Source: JACCZR01 sp035296565 (GTDB taxonomy: Bacteria > Actinomycetota > Thermoleophilia > Solirubrobacterales > Thermoleophilaceae). From it: a stretch of 36,267 nt of DNA. Shown here piece by piece: positions 28,292 through 36,092 of the stretch. Below the pieces are notes generated by a model. That model did no database searches. It saw only the letters and a list, made by a program, of their open reading frames with translations, and was not told the origin of the DNA. Position 1 is the first letter of the stretch. Each line of letters begins with the position of its first letter. The DNA lies in NCBI GenBank assembly GCA_035296565.1, contig DATHAQ010000001.1, positions 1 to 36,267 on the forward strand. Reading direction: 5' to 3'. A program made the position numbers and the translations under genes.

Positions 28292-29532
28292 GCGACCACC
28301 ATCCCGGCGCCCACGGTGTCGTTGCTCGAGTCGTCGACGAGGATGAAGCTGCCGGTGGTGCGGTTCTCGGCATAGGGGTCGGCGGCGATGGCGGAGGCCA
28401 GGCGCAGGCGGGCCAGGCCGATGTCGTTGAGCTCGAGCTCGTCCGCGGGCCCGTGCTCTCCGCTGTTGACGTCGAGCCGACCGTCGATCGACTCGACCTT
28501 CGCCGCCACGGTCTGGCTGAGGTGCTTGACCCGCAGCCGCGCGCCCGGCTTCAGCGGCGCCTGGGCCATCCAGCAGACCTCGGCCTCCAGCTCGCGAACC
28601 GGCTCCGGGGGCGAGTCGCCGGCGGCGATGAGCGAGCCGCGCGAGACGTCGTGCTCACCCTCGAGGCGGAGCGTGACCGACAGCGGGTAGAAGGCCTCAT
28701 CCAGCTCCCCGTCGATCGTGTCGATCGACTGCACACGCGTGCGCGCGCCGCTCGGCAGCACCGTGACCTCGTCGCCGGGGCTGACCGTGCCGCCGGCCAC
28801 CTGACCCGCGTAGCCGCGGTAGTCGTGGTGCTCGTCGGTCATCGGGCGGACCACCCACTGCACCGGGAAGCGCAGCGGCCCGTCGTCGCGGTCGGGAGCG
28901 GGCTCGAGCTCCTCGAGCAGCTCCAGCAGCGGCGGGCCGGAGTAGTAGGGCGTGTTGGCCGAGCGCTCGGTCACGTTGTCGCCGTTCAGGGCGGACAGCG
29001 GGATGGCGTGGGCCTCGGGGAACTCCGCGGCCACGGAGTCGAAGACGCCCTCGTCGAAGTCGACCAGGTCCATCTTGTTCACGCACACCACGACGTGCGG
29101 TGTGCGCAGCAGCGCGGCGATGTGCGCGTGGCGGCGCGACTGCTCGACGACTCCCTTGCGCGCGTCGACCAGCACGAGCGCGACGTCGGCGGTCGAGGCG
29201 CCAGTGACCATGTTGCGCGTGTACTGCTCGTGTCCCGGGGTGTCGGCGAGCACGAACTTCCGCCGGTCGGTCTGGAAGTAGCGGTAGGCGACGTCGATCG
29301 TGATGCCCTGCTCGCGCTCCGCGCGAAGGCCGTCGGTGAGCAGGGCGAGGTTCACGTATCCGTCGCCGCGCTCCTTGCTGGCGCGCTCGACGGCCTCGTA
29401 CTGGTCCTCCAGGATCTGCTCGGTCTCCAGGAGCAGGCGGCCGATGAGGGTGGACTTGCCGTCGTCCACCGACCCGGCGGTCGCCACCCGCATGAGCTCG
29501 GAGGTCCGCTGGGGGGCCTCGAGCGGTGCCAC
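28288..29532 (-). CDS. cysN: Sulfate adenylyltransferase subunit 1 (GTPase)
   Basis: CysN couples GTP hydrolysis to the formation of adenosine 5'-phosphosulfate by CysD. The 414-residue protein contains the GTPase motifs G1 GSVDDGKST, G2 region EREQGITIDVAYRYF, G3 DTPGHEQY, G4 NKMDLVDF and G5 SALNGDN, followed by two beta-barrel domains. There is no C-terminal APS kinase (CysC) domain, unlike many actinobacterial CysNC fusions. The GTG at 29532 overlaps the cysD stop by one base; a GTGA overlap joins it to cysT. Confidence 0.96.
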   Translation of the reverse strand: MAPLEAPQRTSELMRVATAGSVDDGKSTLIGRLLLETEQILEDQYEAVERASKERGDGYVNLALLTDGLRAEREQGITIDVAYRYFQTDRRKFVLADTPGHEQYTRNMVTGASTADVALVLVDARKGVVEQSRRHAHIAALLRTPHVVVCVNKMDLVDFDEGVFDSVAAEFPEAHAIPLSALNGDNVTERSANTPYYSGPPLLELLEELEPAPDRDDGPLRFPVQWVVRPMTDEHHDYRGYAGQVAGGTVSPGDEVTVLPSGARTRVQSIDTIDGELDEAFYPLSVTLRLEGEHDVSRGSLIAAGDSPPEPVRELEAEVCWMAQAPLKPGARLRVKHLSQTVAAKVESIDGRLDVNSGEHGPADELELNDIGLARLRLASAIAADPYAENRTTGSFILVDDSSNDTVGAGMVVA

Positions 29533-30461
29533 TAGAAGTAGCCCTCCCGCTTGCGGTCCTCCATGGCGGCCTCGGTGACGCGGTCGTCGGCGCGCGTCTC
29601 GCCGCGCTCGGTGAGCTTGGTCGCCGCGATCTCGGCGATGACCTCCTGCAGGCCGGCCGCCTCCGAGCGCACGGCGCCGGTGCAGCTCATATCGCCCACG
29701 GTGCGGAAGCGCACCGACTCCTCGAAGACCTCCTCAGCCGGCAGGCGCTCGACGAAGTCCGACGCGGCGTACAGCATCCCGTCGCGCGAGAAGACCTCGC
29801 GGCGGTGCGCGAAGTACAGCCGCGGCAGCTCGAGCCCCTCCATCGCCACGTACTCCCAGACGTCGAGCTCGGTCCAGTTCGAGAGGGGGAACGCGCGCAC
29901 GTGCTCGCCGGGCCGGACGTGCCCGTTGAGCTGGCCCCAGAGCTCGGGGCGCTGAGCCTTGGGGTCCCAGCCGCCGAAGTCGTCGCGGAACGAGAGCATC
30001 CGCTCCTTGGCCCGGGCGCGCTCCTCGTCGCGGCGGGCGCCGCCGAAGGCCGCCTTGAAGCCGTGCTCGGTGATGGCGTCGAGCAGGACGGGGGTCTGAA
30101 GCCGGTTGCGCGAGGCGCGCGGGCCGGTCTCGTCGGTGAGCTTTCCCGCCTCGATTGCCTCGGGCACCGAGGCCACGATCAGCTGGGCGCCCAGCTCCTC
30201 GACGCGGCGGTCGCGGAACGCGAGCGCCTCGGGGAAGTTGTGCCCGGTGTCCACGTGCATGACGGGGAACGGGAAGCGAGCCGGCCAGAACGCCTTCTCG
30301 GCCAGGCGCAGCAGCACCGCGGAATCCTTGCCGCCCGAGAACAACAGCACGGCCCGGCCGGGCTCGGCCGCCACCTCACGGAAGACGTGGATGGCCTCCG
30401 CCTCGAGGGCACGGAGATGGGGCGTCCGGTGGTGGATGGCCTCTAGACGTGCAGCCCGCAC
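29532..30461 (-). CDS. cysD: Sulfate adenylyltransferase subunit 2
   Basis: CysD joins ATP and sulfate to make adenosine 5'-phosphosulfate. The 309-residue protein starts with HLRALEAEAIHVFREVAAE, the usual opening, then the PP-loop LLFSGGKDSAVLLRLA, FPVMHVDTGHNFPE, AFGGARRDEERARAKER, SFRDDFGGWDPKAQRPELW and FPLSNWTELDVWEYV. The protein ends in KREGYF, the conserved C-terminus. The GTG at 30461 overlaps the end of cysH by 19 bp. It is the catalytic partner of the adjacent cysN. Confidence 0.97.
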   Translation of the reverse strand: MRAARLEAIHHRTPHLRALEAEAIHVFREVAAEPGRAVLLFSGGKDSAVLLRLAEKAFWPARFPFPVMHVDTGHNFPEALAFRDRRVEELGAQLIVASVPEAIEAGKLTDETGPRASRNRLQTPVLLDAITEHGFKAAFGGARRDEERARAKERMLSFRDDFGGWDPKAQRPELWGQLNGHVRPGEHVRAFPLSNWTELDVWEYVAMEGLELPRLYFAHRREVFSRDGMLYAASDFVERLPAEEVFEESVRFRTVGDMSCTGAVRSEAAGLQEVIAEIAATKLTERGETRADDRVTEAAMEDRKREGYF

Positions 30462-31042
30462 TCGGTCTTCTCCTGGCCGGCCCAGCGGCCGTCGCGGCCG
30501 TCTCCGGGCAACGTGCAGGGGGCGCAGCCGATGGATGCGTAGCCGCGGTCGTGCAGCGGGTTGTAGGGAAGGTCGTGCTCACGGATGTAGCGCCACAGGT
30601 CGCGCTCGGTCCAGTCCGCCAGTGGGTTGTACTTCCACATCCCACGCTTCTCGTCTCGCTCGACGAACTCGGCGTCGGCGCGGGTGGGCGACTGCTCGCG
30701 ACGAATGCCGGTGATCCAGGCCTCGGCTCCCTTCAGGCCGCGCTCGAGCCCCGCGACCTTCGCCTGACCGCAGCAGTTCTCGGCGGTCCACTGGCCGACG
30801 GCATCCTCGACCTCGATCCTCAGCCCGTATCGCTTCTCGATCTCACGCCAGGTTGAGTAGGTCTCACCGAACAGGACGCCGGTGTCGATCGTGAACACCC
30901 GCACGCCGGGCTCGATCTCCATCAGCATGTCGATCAGAACCGACTCCTCCTTCTGGAACGAGCACGCCATGGTCAGGCGCGGGTGGTGCTTGGCGACCGC
31001 CTCCTCGAGCGTGCTCTGCGCCGTGGACGCTACACCGCGCAT
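30443..31042 (-). CDS. cysH: Adenylylsulfate (APS) reductase, 4Fe-4S type
   Basis: This thioredoxin-dependent enzyme reduces APS to sulfite and AMP. The 199-residue protein has the PP-loop-like substrate region TMACSFQKEESVLIDM, TIDTGVLFGETYSTW, and the iron-sulfur cysteines Cys90-Cys91 (CCGQAKVAGL) plus Cys173 and Cys176 (GCAPC). The catalytic cysteine is Cys195 in ECGLHV at the C-terminus. The CC and CxxC cluster motif marks an APS rather than PAPS reductase, which agrees with the absence of an APS kinase in this run. It overlaps sir by 13 bp upstream and cysD by 19 bp downstream. Confidence 0.95.
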   Translation of the reverse strand: MRGVASTAQSTLEEAVAKHHPRLTMACSFQKEESVLIDMLMEIEPGVRVFTIDTGVLFGETYSTWREIEKRYGLRIEVEDAVGQWTAENCCGQAKVAGLERGLKGAEAWITGIRREQSPTRADAEFVERDEKRGMWKYNPLADWTERDLWRYIREHDLPYNPLHDRGYASIGCAPCTLPGDGRDGRWAGQEKTECGLHV

Positions 31043-32844
31043 TCGCCCTCACCCCGGATCACCTGGTAGGGCTCGGCGCGGTTCCAGTCGATGAAGTGGT
31101 TCATCGTGTCCAGGCTGAACTCGACCGGCAGCGAGAGGTCGCTCAGCAGGTCCTCGAAGTGGCCCGGGGCCTGGCGCGCGACGAAGCTGTTGAACTCCTC
31201 GCCCTCCTCGCGGCCCTCCTGGTAGTGGCGCAGGAGGCGCTCCACCGCGTCGGGCACCCGCTTGGCCGGCAGCCGTGACTTCAGGCGCGACCCGAAGACG
31301 ACCTCGCCCTTGTCGTACTCGCCGCCCAGGTGGGCGATGTAGGCCGGGATGGTGCGGTCGCCGGCCTTGATCGAAGCGCCGTAGAAGCCGATGTTGCCGA
31401 TGTGGTGCTGGCTGCAGCCGTTCGGGCAGCCGGACATCTTGATGTGCAGCTTCTCGATGAGGGGATCGTCGAAGCCGATCGACTCGATGCGCTCCTGCAC
31501 CGCCTGGTTGAGGCCCATCGAGGCGGTGATCCCGAGCTTGCAGGAGTCGGTGCCGGGGCACGAGACGACGTCGGCGATCTCCTCGGCGCCGGGATCGCCC
31601 AGACCGAGGTCCTTCAGGGCCTCCCACACGTCGTAGACCGACTCGTCGCGGACCCAGCGCAGCACCAGGTTCTGCCACACGGTGGTGCGCGCGTAGCCGC
31701 CCGAGTAGCGGCGCATGAGCTCCGCCAGGCCGCGGAACTGCTCGGGCGTCAGGTCGCCGCGGGTCACCTTGACCTGCACGGCGGCGAAGCCCTCCTGACG
31801 CTGCGGCTTGACGTTCGCCCGCGCCCAGCGGTCGAACTCGCGGTGGTCGCCGTTGGGCGAGCCGCTGGAGGCGGGCTGCTCCGGGGCGCCGGCCTCCTCG
31901 TCGTGCTCGAAGGGGTCGAGCGTGTAGTCCCGCTGCGAGACCCAGTCGCCCTGCATCTCCTCCTCGACCAGATCGCGGAAGGCGTCGATGCCGATCTTGT
32001 CGACCAGGACCTTGATGCGGGCGCGGGCGCGGTTGACGCGCAGGAAGTCCTGGCGGTCGAAGATGCGCAGGCAGGCTTCGGTCACCTTGAGGTACTCGCC
32101 GTCGTCGGCGCCCACGAAGCTGTACAGCGTGGGCGCGACGCGGGCCATGATCGACGTGCCGCCGCCGACGCGGATCTCGAAGCCGCGGGTGCCGTCCTCC
32201 TTCACTCGCGGGAGGAAGCCGATGTCGTGGATCCCGGTGATGGCCCGGTCCTCGTCGGTGGCCGTGAATGCGGTCTTGATCTTCCGCGGCATCAGCTGGA
32301 AGTCGGGGTGACGCACGAAGTAGCGCACGTAGGCGCCGACGTAGGGAGTGGGGTCGAAGAGCTCGCCCTCGCAGATGCCGGCCCAGGGGTCGCCGGTGAC
32401 GTTGCGGACGGTGTTGCCGCAGCCCTCGCGGCTGGAGAGCCCCGAGTCGCCGAGCTGGCGGATCGCGCGGGCGGCGTCGGGCAGCGGGACGTGGTGGATC
32501 TGGATGTTCTGGCGCGTGGTGATGTGGCCCTTGTTCAGCGGCGCGTACCTCTCGACGACGTCCGCGAAGGCCTCCATCTGCTCAGGGTTGATTCCGCCGA
32601 AGGGCAGCTTGACCCGGATCATCTGGATGTCGGCCTGGCGCTGGCCGTAAACGCCCTGCTTGAGGCGGAAGCCGATGAAGTCGGGCTCCTCGATGGCGCC
32701 GTCCAGGAAGCGGCCCGCCTCGGTGTCGAAATCGTCGAACTCGCGCTCGAGGACCGGGATCACGTGGCCCGGCACGTTCTCGACCACCTCGGGGTTGTTC
32801 AGCGAGCCCTCGCGTCCCTTACGAGGTGTGGAAGTCGGCTCCAC
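31030..32844 (-). CDS. Ferredoxin-dependent sulfite (nitrite/sulfite) reductase
   Basis: This siroheme enzyme reduces sulfite to sulfide with six electrons. The 604-residue protein has the duplicated ferredoxin-like and siroheme half-domains: IRVKLPFGGINPEQM, NKGHITTRQNIQIHHV, TVRNVTGDPWAGI, then the cluster cysteines CPGTDSCKLG (about 429-438) and KMSGCPNGCSQHHIGNIG (about 470-475). An acidic, low-complexity insertion lies near residues 308-330. Sulfite rather than nitrite is indicated by its position directly before cysH. The GTG at 32844 has a good Shine-Dalgarno (AAGGAG, 6 nt spacing). A TACATT hexamer 27 nt upstream and an inverted repeat before it may be its promoter and control site. 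Confidence 0.92.
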   Translation of the reverse strand: MEPTSTPRKGREGSLNNPEVVENVPGHVIPVLEREFDDFDTEAGRFLDGAIEEPDFIGFRLKQGVYGQRQADIQMIRVKLPFGGINPEQMEAFADVVERYAPLNKGHITTRQNIQIHHVPLPDAARAIRQLGDSGLSSREGCGNTVRNVTGDPWAGICEGELFDPTPYVGAYVRYFVRHPDFQLMPRKIKTAFTATDEDRAITGIHDIGFLPRVKEDGTRGFEIRVGGGTSIMARVAPTLYSFVGADDGEYLKVTEACLRIFDRQDFLRVNRARARIKVLVDKIGIDAFRDLVEEEMQGDWVSQRDYTLDPFEHDEEAGAPEQPASSGSPNGDHREFDRWARANVKPQRQEGFAAVQVKVTRGDLTPEQFRGLAELMRRYSGGYARTTVWQNLVLRWVRDESVYDVWEALKDLGLGDPGAEEIADVVSCPGTDSCKLGITASMGLNQAVQERIESIGFDDPLIEKLHIKMSGCPNGCSQHHIGNIGFYGASIKAGDRTIPAYIAHLGGEYDKGEVVFGSRLKSRLPAKRVPDAVERLLRHYQEGREEGEEFNSFVARQAPGHFEDLLSDLSLPVEFSLDTMNHFIDWNRAEPYQVIRGEGECAV

Positions 32845-32870
32845 CTGGCTCCTTCACTCGGGAACCAGCG

Positions 32871-32911
32871 AATGTAGCAAAAGCCAGCTGTCTTTCGGGA
32901 GTTAGCTCCCG
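32871..32911 (-). promoter_or_regulatory. Candidate sir promoter and inverted repeat
   Basis: In the 82-bp gap between rhodanese and sir, the minus strand shows CGGGAG (32911-32906), TAAC-type loop, CTCCCG (32901-32896), and 19 nt later TACATT (32876-32871). The hexamer would give a leader of about 20 nt holding the AAGGAG site. The inverted repeat would overlap the -35 region. It might instead be a weak terminator for the rhodanese gene, although no T-run follows at once. Confidence 0.4.
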
Positions 32912-32926
32912 GAGGCTTCTTGCCGC

Positions 32927-33241
32927 CTACGCGGGCTCCTTCTCCACGGGGACCCCGGCCTGCTCCCAGGCGGCGATGCCGCCGGCGACGCTCGCCGCCT
33001 CGCGGCCGGCCCCGTTGAGGGCCTGGGCGGCCATCAGCGAGCGCTCGCCCACCGCGCAGTAGAACACGATCGGGCCCTCACCAAGCTCGTCGGCGCGCGC
33101 CGCGAGCTGGTCGAGCGGCACGTGCTCGGCGCCCTCGACGTGGCCCTCGGCCCACTCGTCGTCGCGGCGCACGTCGACTACCCGGGCGCCCTCGCGCCGC
33201 AGCTCGTCCGCCCGCTTGGGGTCGACCTCTAGCGGCCCCAC
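32927..33241 (-). CDS. Single-domain rhodanese-like sulfurtransferase
   Basis: A 104-residue cytosolic rhodanese domain. It has VVDVRRDDEWAEGHVEGAEHVPLDQL, the CDC25-like body, and the active-site loop FYCAVGERSLMAA with catalytic Cys62 and Arg67, followed by VAGGIAAWEQAGVPV. The CxxGxR loop is that of active sulfurtransferases that move sulfane sulfur. Its GTG lies within the end of the epsilon-like gene (13-bp overlap), so it is translated from the same mRNA. Its place just ahead of sir suggests a role in sulfur handling, for example detoxifying or delivering reduced sulfur; the acceptor is unknown. Confidence 0.92.
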   Translation of the reverse strand: MGPLEVDPKRADELRREGARVVDVRRDDEWAEGHVEGAEHVPLDQLAARADELGEGPIVFYCAVGERSLMAAQALNGAGREAASVAGGIAAWEQAGVPVEKEPA

Positions 33242-33474
33242 GGCTCCGGTTCTCCCCAGGGGGCCTTGGCGTCGGCGTCCCGGCCCGTCCCCTCGTACAG
33301 CCCGGCGCGCAGCCAGGGGTTCATGCCGCTCTCGGCGGGGGCGGGCGGAGGGGCCGTGTCACGCAGGAACTGCTCGATCGCGGCGGCGATCGCGGCGGCC
33401 TCTTCGGGCGTGGCGCTCGAGCCCTTGAGCTCGATCCGCGGGCGGGGCGGGGTGCGGTGGCCGTTGCCGGACAC
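33229..33474 (-). CDS. Acyl-CoA carboxylase epsilon-like small subunit
   Basis: An 81-residue protein. The segment RIELKGSSATPEEAAAIAAAIEQFL followed by a Pro/Ala linker and NPWLRAGLYEG resembles the actinobacterial acyl-CoA carboxylase epsilon family, in which a short strand-helix unit with TxEExAAI stabilizes the alpha-beta complex. The match is short, so the assignment is moderate. The GTG at 33474 has no Shine-Dalgarno; TAGCCT ends 8 nt upstream. It is the first gene of the leftward run, and overlaps the rhodanese gene by 13 bp. The matching alpha subunit may be the one at 22.7-24.5 kb. The alternative is a small protein of unknown function. Confidence 0.55.
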   Translation of the reverse strand: MSGNGHRTPPRPRIELKGSSATPEEAAAIAAAIEQFLRDTAPPPAPAESGMNPWLRAGLYEGTGRDADAKAPWGEPEPWGR

Positions 33475-33475
33475 G

Positions 33476-33488
33476 TATTGCCAGGCTA
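33476..33488. promoter_or_regulatory. Compact divergent promoter, epsilon-like / ornithine-cyclodeaminase-like genes
   Basis: Only 14 bp separate the two GTG starts. TAGCCT on the minus strand (33488-33483) ends 8 nt before GTG 33474. TATTGC on the plus strand (33476-33481), lacking the last T, ends 7 nt before GTG 33489. Each hexamer lies next to the start of the opposite gene, so the two transcripts would start just past each other. Confidence 0.45.
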
Positions 33489-34436
33489 GTGGCCGTGCTC
33501 GCCTTCGACCGACGGACGGTGTTCGACGCGATCTCTCCGGAAGAGGCGATCGAGCAGGTGCGGCACGGGTTCGTGGAGTACGGCTCGGGCCGCTGGGAGA
33601 TGCCGGCCAAGACCTACCTCGACGCCGACGCCCCCGGAGGCGACTTCCGCGCGATGCCCGCGCGCGGCGGGGACCTGGCGATCCTCAAGTGGGTCACCTC
33701 GTTCACGCAGAATCCCGCCGCGGGACTGCCCGTGGTGCTCGGGGCGATCCTGGTCTCCTCCTCGCGCGACGGTCGCCCGCTCGCGCTGGTCGACGTCCGC
33801 TCCGTCACCGCTCTGCGCACGGGAGCGGTGGCCGCGGTGGCCGCCCAGGAGCTGGCCCGCGAGGGCGCGCGCAGCGTGGGGCTGATCGGCTGTGGGCTGC
33901 ACGGCGCCTGGGCGGCGCGCTGTCTGGCGGCGGCCGAGTACGGCCCCGGCATGGTCTACGACCCCGATCCCGAGCGGGCCGGGTCCCTGGCCGGCGAGCT
34001 GGGCTGGGAGGCGGGCAGCCGCGAGGACGCCGTGGCCCAGGACGTGGTGACCTGCGTGACTCCCGGCTCGGAGCCGGTCGTGCATGCGGACGATCTGCGG
34101 CCCGGACTGCACCTGAGCTTCCTGGGCGCCGACGCGGCGGGCAAGGCCGAGGCCGACCTCGACGTGGTGAGGGCCGCGAGCCTGTTCTGCGACGAGTGGG
34201 AGCAGGCGTCCCACGGCGGCGAGCTGACCGGGGCGGTGCAGGCCGGCCTGGTCGAGCGCGGACAGGTCACGCAACTGGCCGACGTGCTCACAGGCGCGGC
34301 CCCCGGGCGCGAGAGCGACGATGCCGTGACGCTGTTCGACTCCACCGGCTTGGCGATCCAGGACCTGGCGCTGTGCCACGCGCTGCTCGACGCCCATGCG
34401 GCGGGGGCGGTCCGCGCCAGGGAGGTCGAGCTCTGA
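33489..34436 (+). CDS. Ornithine cyclodeaminase / alanine dehydrogenase family protein
   Basis: A 315-residue member of the OCD/mu-crystallin family, NAD(P)-dependent enzymes acting on amino or imino acids. It shows GRWEMPAKTYLD, FRAMPARGGDLAILKWVTSF with the substrate-site lysine, VDVRSVTALRTGAVAAVAAQEL, the Rossmann loop GLIGCGLHGAWAAR, VYDPDPERAGSLA and a C-terminal TLFDSTGLAIQDLA. Motif order and length are typical. The family includes ornithine cyclodeaminase, alanine dehydrogenase and imino-acid reductases, so the reaction is not fixed. The GTG at 33489 is the first in frame; a second GTG at 33495 is possible. It diverges from the sulfur run and is probably a single gene. Confidence 0.88.
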   Translation: MAVLAFDRRTVFDAISPEEAIEQVRHGFVEYGSGRWEMPAKTYLDADAPGGDFRAMPARGGDLAILKWVTSFTQNPAAGLPVVLGAILVSSSRDGRPLALVDVRSVTALRTGAVAAVAAQELAREGARSVGLIGCGLHGAWAARCLAAAEYGPGMVYDPDPERAGSLAGELGWEAGSREDAVAQDVVTCVTPGSEPVVHADDLRPGLHLSFLGADAAGKAEADLDVVRAASLFCDEWEQASHGGELTGAVQAGLVERGQVTQLADVLTGAAPGRESDDAVTLFDSTGLAIQDLALCHALLDAHAAGAVRAREVEL

Positions 34437-34534
34437 GGTTGGCTCGCCGCCCTTCACCGGCTTCCTGGTCCAGGCCCCTGCGCCGGCCCGCGCCCTGCTG
34501 GTGAACGGCCGGGCAGGGTGCTCAAGCGCGCAGC

Positions 34535-34540
34535 TAGGGT
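34535..34540 (+). promoter_or_regulatory. -10 element of the DUF3352-type lipoprotein gene
   Basis: TAGGGT ends 7 nt before the ATG at 34548 with no Shine-Dalgarno, predicting a leaderless mRNA. This favours the ATG at 34548, where the signal peptide starts, over an in-frame upstream codon at 34518. Confidence 0.6.
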
Positions 34541-34547
34541 GGGCGCC

Positions 34548-36092
34548 ATGCGCCGACTCGCACTGCTCGCCCTCCTCTCCCTGCTCGCGGCCGCCCTCGT
34601 CGCCGGGTGCGGCTCCGGCGCCAAGCAGCCGGCGACCCTGACCCCCGCCTCGGCTCTCTTCTACGGCGAGGTGGAACTGGACCCCGAGGGGGGGCAGAAG
34701 GCCGCGGTCGACGCGCTCGCCCGCAAGTTCCCCGGCTCAGGCGACGCGGGCCAGCGGCTGAGCCGCCTGATCGAGGACAGCCTGCGCGAGAAGGACGCGA
34801 AGATCTCCTTCGAGAACGACGTCAAGCCCTGGCTGGGCGACCGGGCGGCCTTCTTCGCGACCAATCCCGGGCGCGCCGGCCCCACCCAGGACTCCCCGGC
34901 CGCGGCGCTGATCGCCACCGAGGACGAGGAGGCCGCACTCTCCACCGTCCAGAAGAGCCAGGGCCAGGGCACCGAGGCCGAGTACGAGGGCGTCGAGTAC
35001 CGCCGCTTCGGAGGCTCCGACGAGGTGGCCGGGGTGATCGACGGCTACCTCGTGCTCTCCAACGAGCGCGGACTGAAAGCAGTCGTCGACGCGCAGAACA
35101 ACGATCGTGCGCTCGAGTCCAGTGACCGTTTCAAGCGGGCGCTCGAGGGCCAGCCCAAGGAGCGGCTCGGCTTCAGCTACGTAGACGTCCGCGCCGCCTT
35201 CGACGCCGTGCCCTCCTCGCAGGCGCAGTTCCTCGCGCCCTTCCGGCGCGCCTTCCGCGACCCCGTGGTGGCCACGGCCACGGCCCAGCCCGATGCGCTG
35301 GAGGTCACGAGCAAGACGCCGGAGTCGTCGTTGTCGGCCCTCGGGCTCGCGGGCCTGGGCTCCCAGGGCAGCGACCTGATCGGCCGGCTCCCCGGCGACT
35401 CGATCTTCGCCACCGGAGGGCCTGACCTGGGCCGCCAGCTGAACGCGGGCGTGGACCTGGCGGCCTCGAGCGTGGGCGGTCGCGCCATCCTCGAGCAGGG
35501 GCTGCGCGCCCGCACCGGCCTGGACCTCCAGCAGGACATGCTGGGCTGGATGGGCGACTACGGGCTGTTCGTGCGTGGCCAGGACCAGAGCAGCCTCGGC
35601 GGCGCGCTCGTGGTCGAGAGCACGGACCCGGCGGCCACCCGCCGGGCCATCGCCGGCTTCCAGCGGATCCTGCGCTCACAGGCGGGCTCGGACCTGCGAA
35701 TCGGGCGGCTGGGCGTCCGCGGAGCCGAGGCCGGCTTCACGTTGAACAGCTCCGACCTGCCGCGGCCGGTCAACGTGCTGTTGGCCGACGACCGCTTCGT
35801 CGTGGCCTTCGGCGACGAGGCCGCCAACGCGGCGATCGATCCTCAGGGAACGCTTGCCGGCGAGCCCGACTTCAGCCAGGCCCAGCGGTCGCTGGGCAGC
35901 GGCTACAAGGTGAACGCCTATGCGAGCGCGCCCGCCGCGCTGCTGCTGGCGGAGGGCCTCGGCGCGGGCAGCGACTCGGGCTTCCAGCGCGCCAAGCCCT
36001 ACCTGACGGTGCTCGGTGCGCTGGTCGGCGGGGCAAAGCCCGCCGGCAACGGCCAGCTGGAGTCGAAGTTCCGCCTGACCATTCCGGGCTAG
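34548..36092 (+). CDS. DUF3352-type lipoprotein
   Basis: A 514-residue exported lipoprotein of unknown function. The signal peptide MRRLALLALLSLLAAALVAGC ends in a clear lipobox. The mature part begins LTPASALFYGEVELDPEGGQKAAVDALARKFPG, the typical opening of DUF3352 proteins, followed by DVKPWLGDRAAFF, ALIATEDEEAALSTVQ, YVDVRAAFDAVPS, LPGDSIFATGG and WMGDYGLFVRG. Two similar halves appear to be present, each with a segment describing a residue pair like GDRAAFF or GDYGLFV and an ATxDxxAA segment. I chose the ATG at 34548 for the signal peptide and for TAGGGT 7 nt upstream. The stop is shared in CTAG with a convergent gene. Confidence 0.8.
   Translation: MRRLALLALLSLLAAALVAGCGSGAKQPATLTPASALFYGEVELDPEGGQKAAVDALARKFPGSGDAGQRLSRLIEDSLREKDAKISFENDVKPWLGDRAAFFATNPGRAGPTQDSPAAALIATEDEEAALSTVQKSQGQGTEAEYEGVEYRRFGGSDEVAGVIDGYLVLSNERGLKAVVDAQNNDRALESSDRFKRALEGQPKERLGFSYVDVRAAFDAVPSSQAQFLAPFRRAFRDPVVATATAQPDALEVTSKTPESSLSALGLAGLGSQGSDLIGRLPGDSIFATGGPDLGRQLNAGVDLAASSVGGRAILEQGLRARTGLDLQQDMLGWMGDYGLFVRGQDQSSLGGALVVESTDPAATRRAIAGFQRILRSQAGSDLRIGRLGVRGAEAGFTLNSSDLPRPVNVLLADDRFVVAFGDEAANAAIDPQGTLAGEPDFSQAQRSLGSGYKVNAYASAPAALLLAEGLGAGSDSGFQRAKPYLTVLGALVGGAKPAGNGQLESKFRLTIPG

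Noticed and set aside
27437..28375. 312-codon plus-strand open frame opposite cysT
   Set aside because: Composition is Arg/Gln/Asp/Gly-rich with no motif; the opposite strand encodes a clear permease with an EAA loop.
31330..32877. 515-codon open frame on the plus strand opposite the sulfite reductase gene
   Set aside because: High-G+C antisense shadow. The minus-strand protein carries all siroheme/4Fe-4S motifs, while this frame is low-complexity Leu/Val/Gly/His/Arg text with no domain.
32845..32926. SAM riboswitch or cysteine-rich leader peptide upstream of sir
   Set aside because: The 82-bp gap is too short for a SAM-I aptamer, and no small frame with consecutive Cys codons is present on the minus strand.
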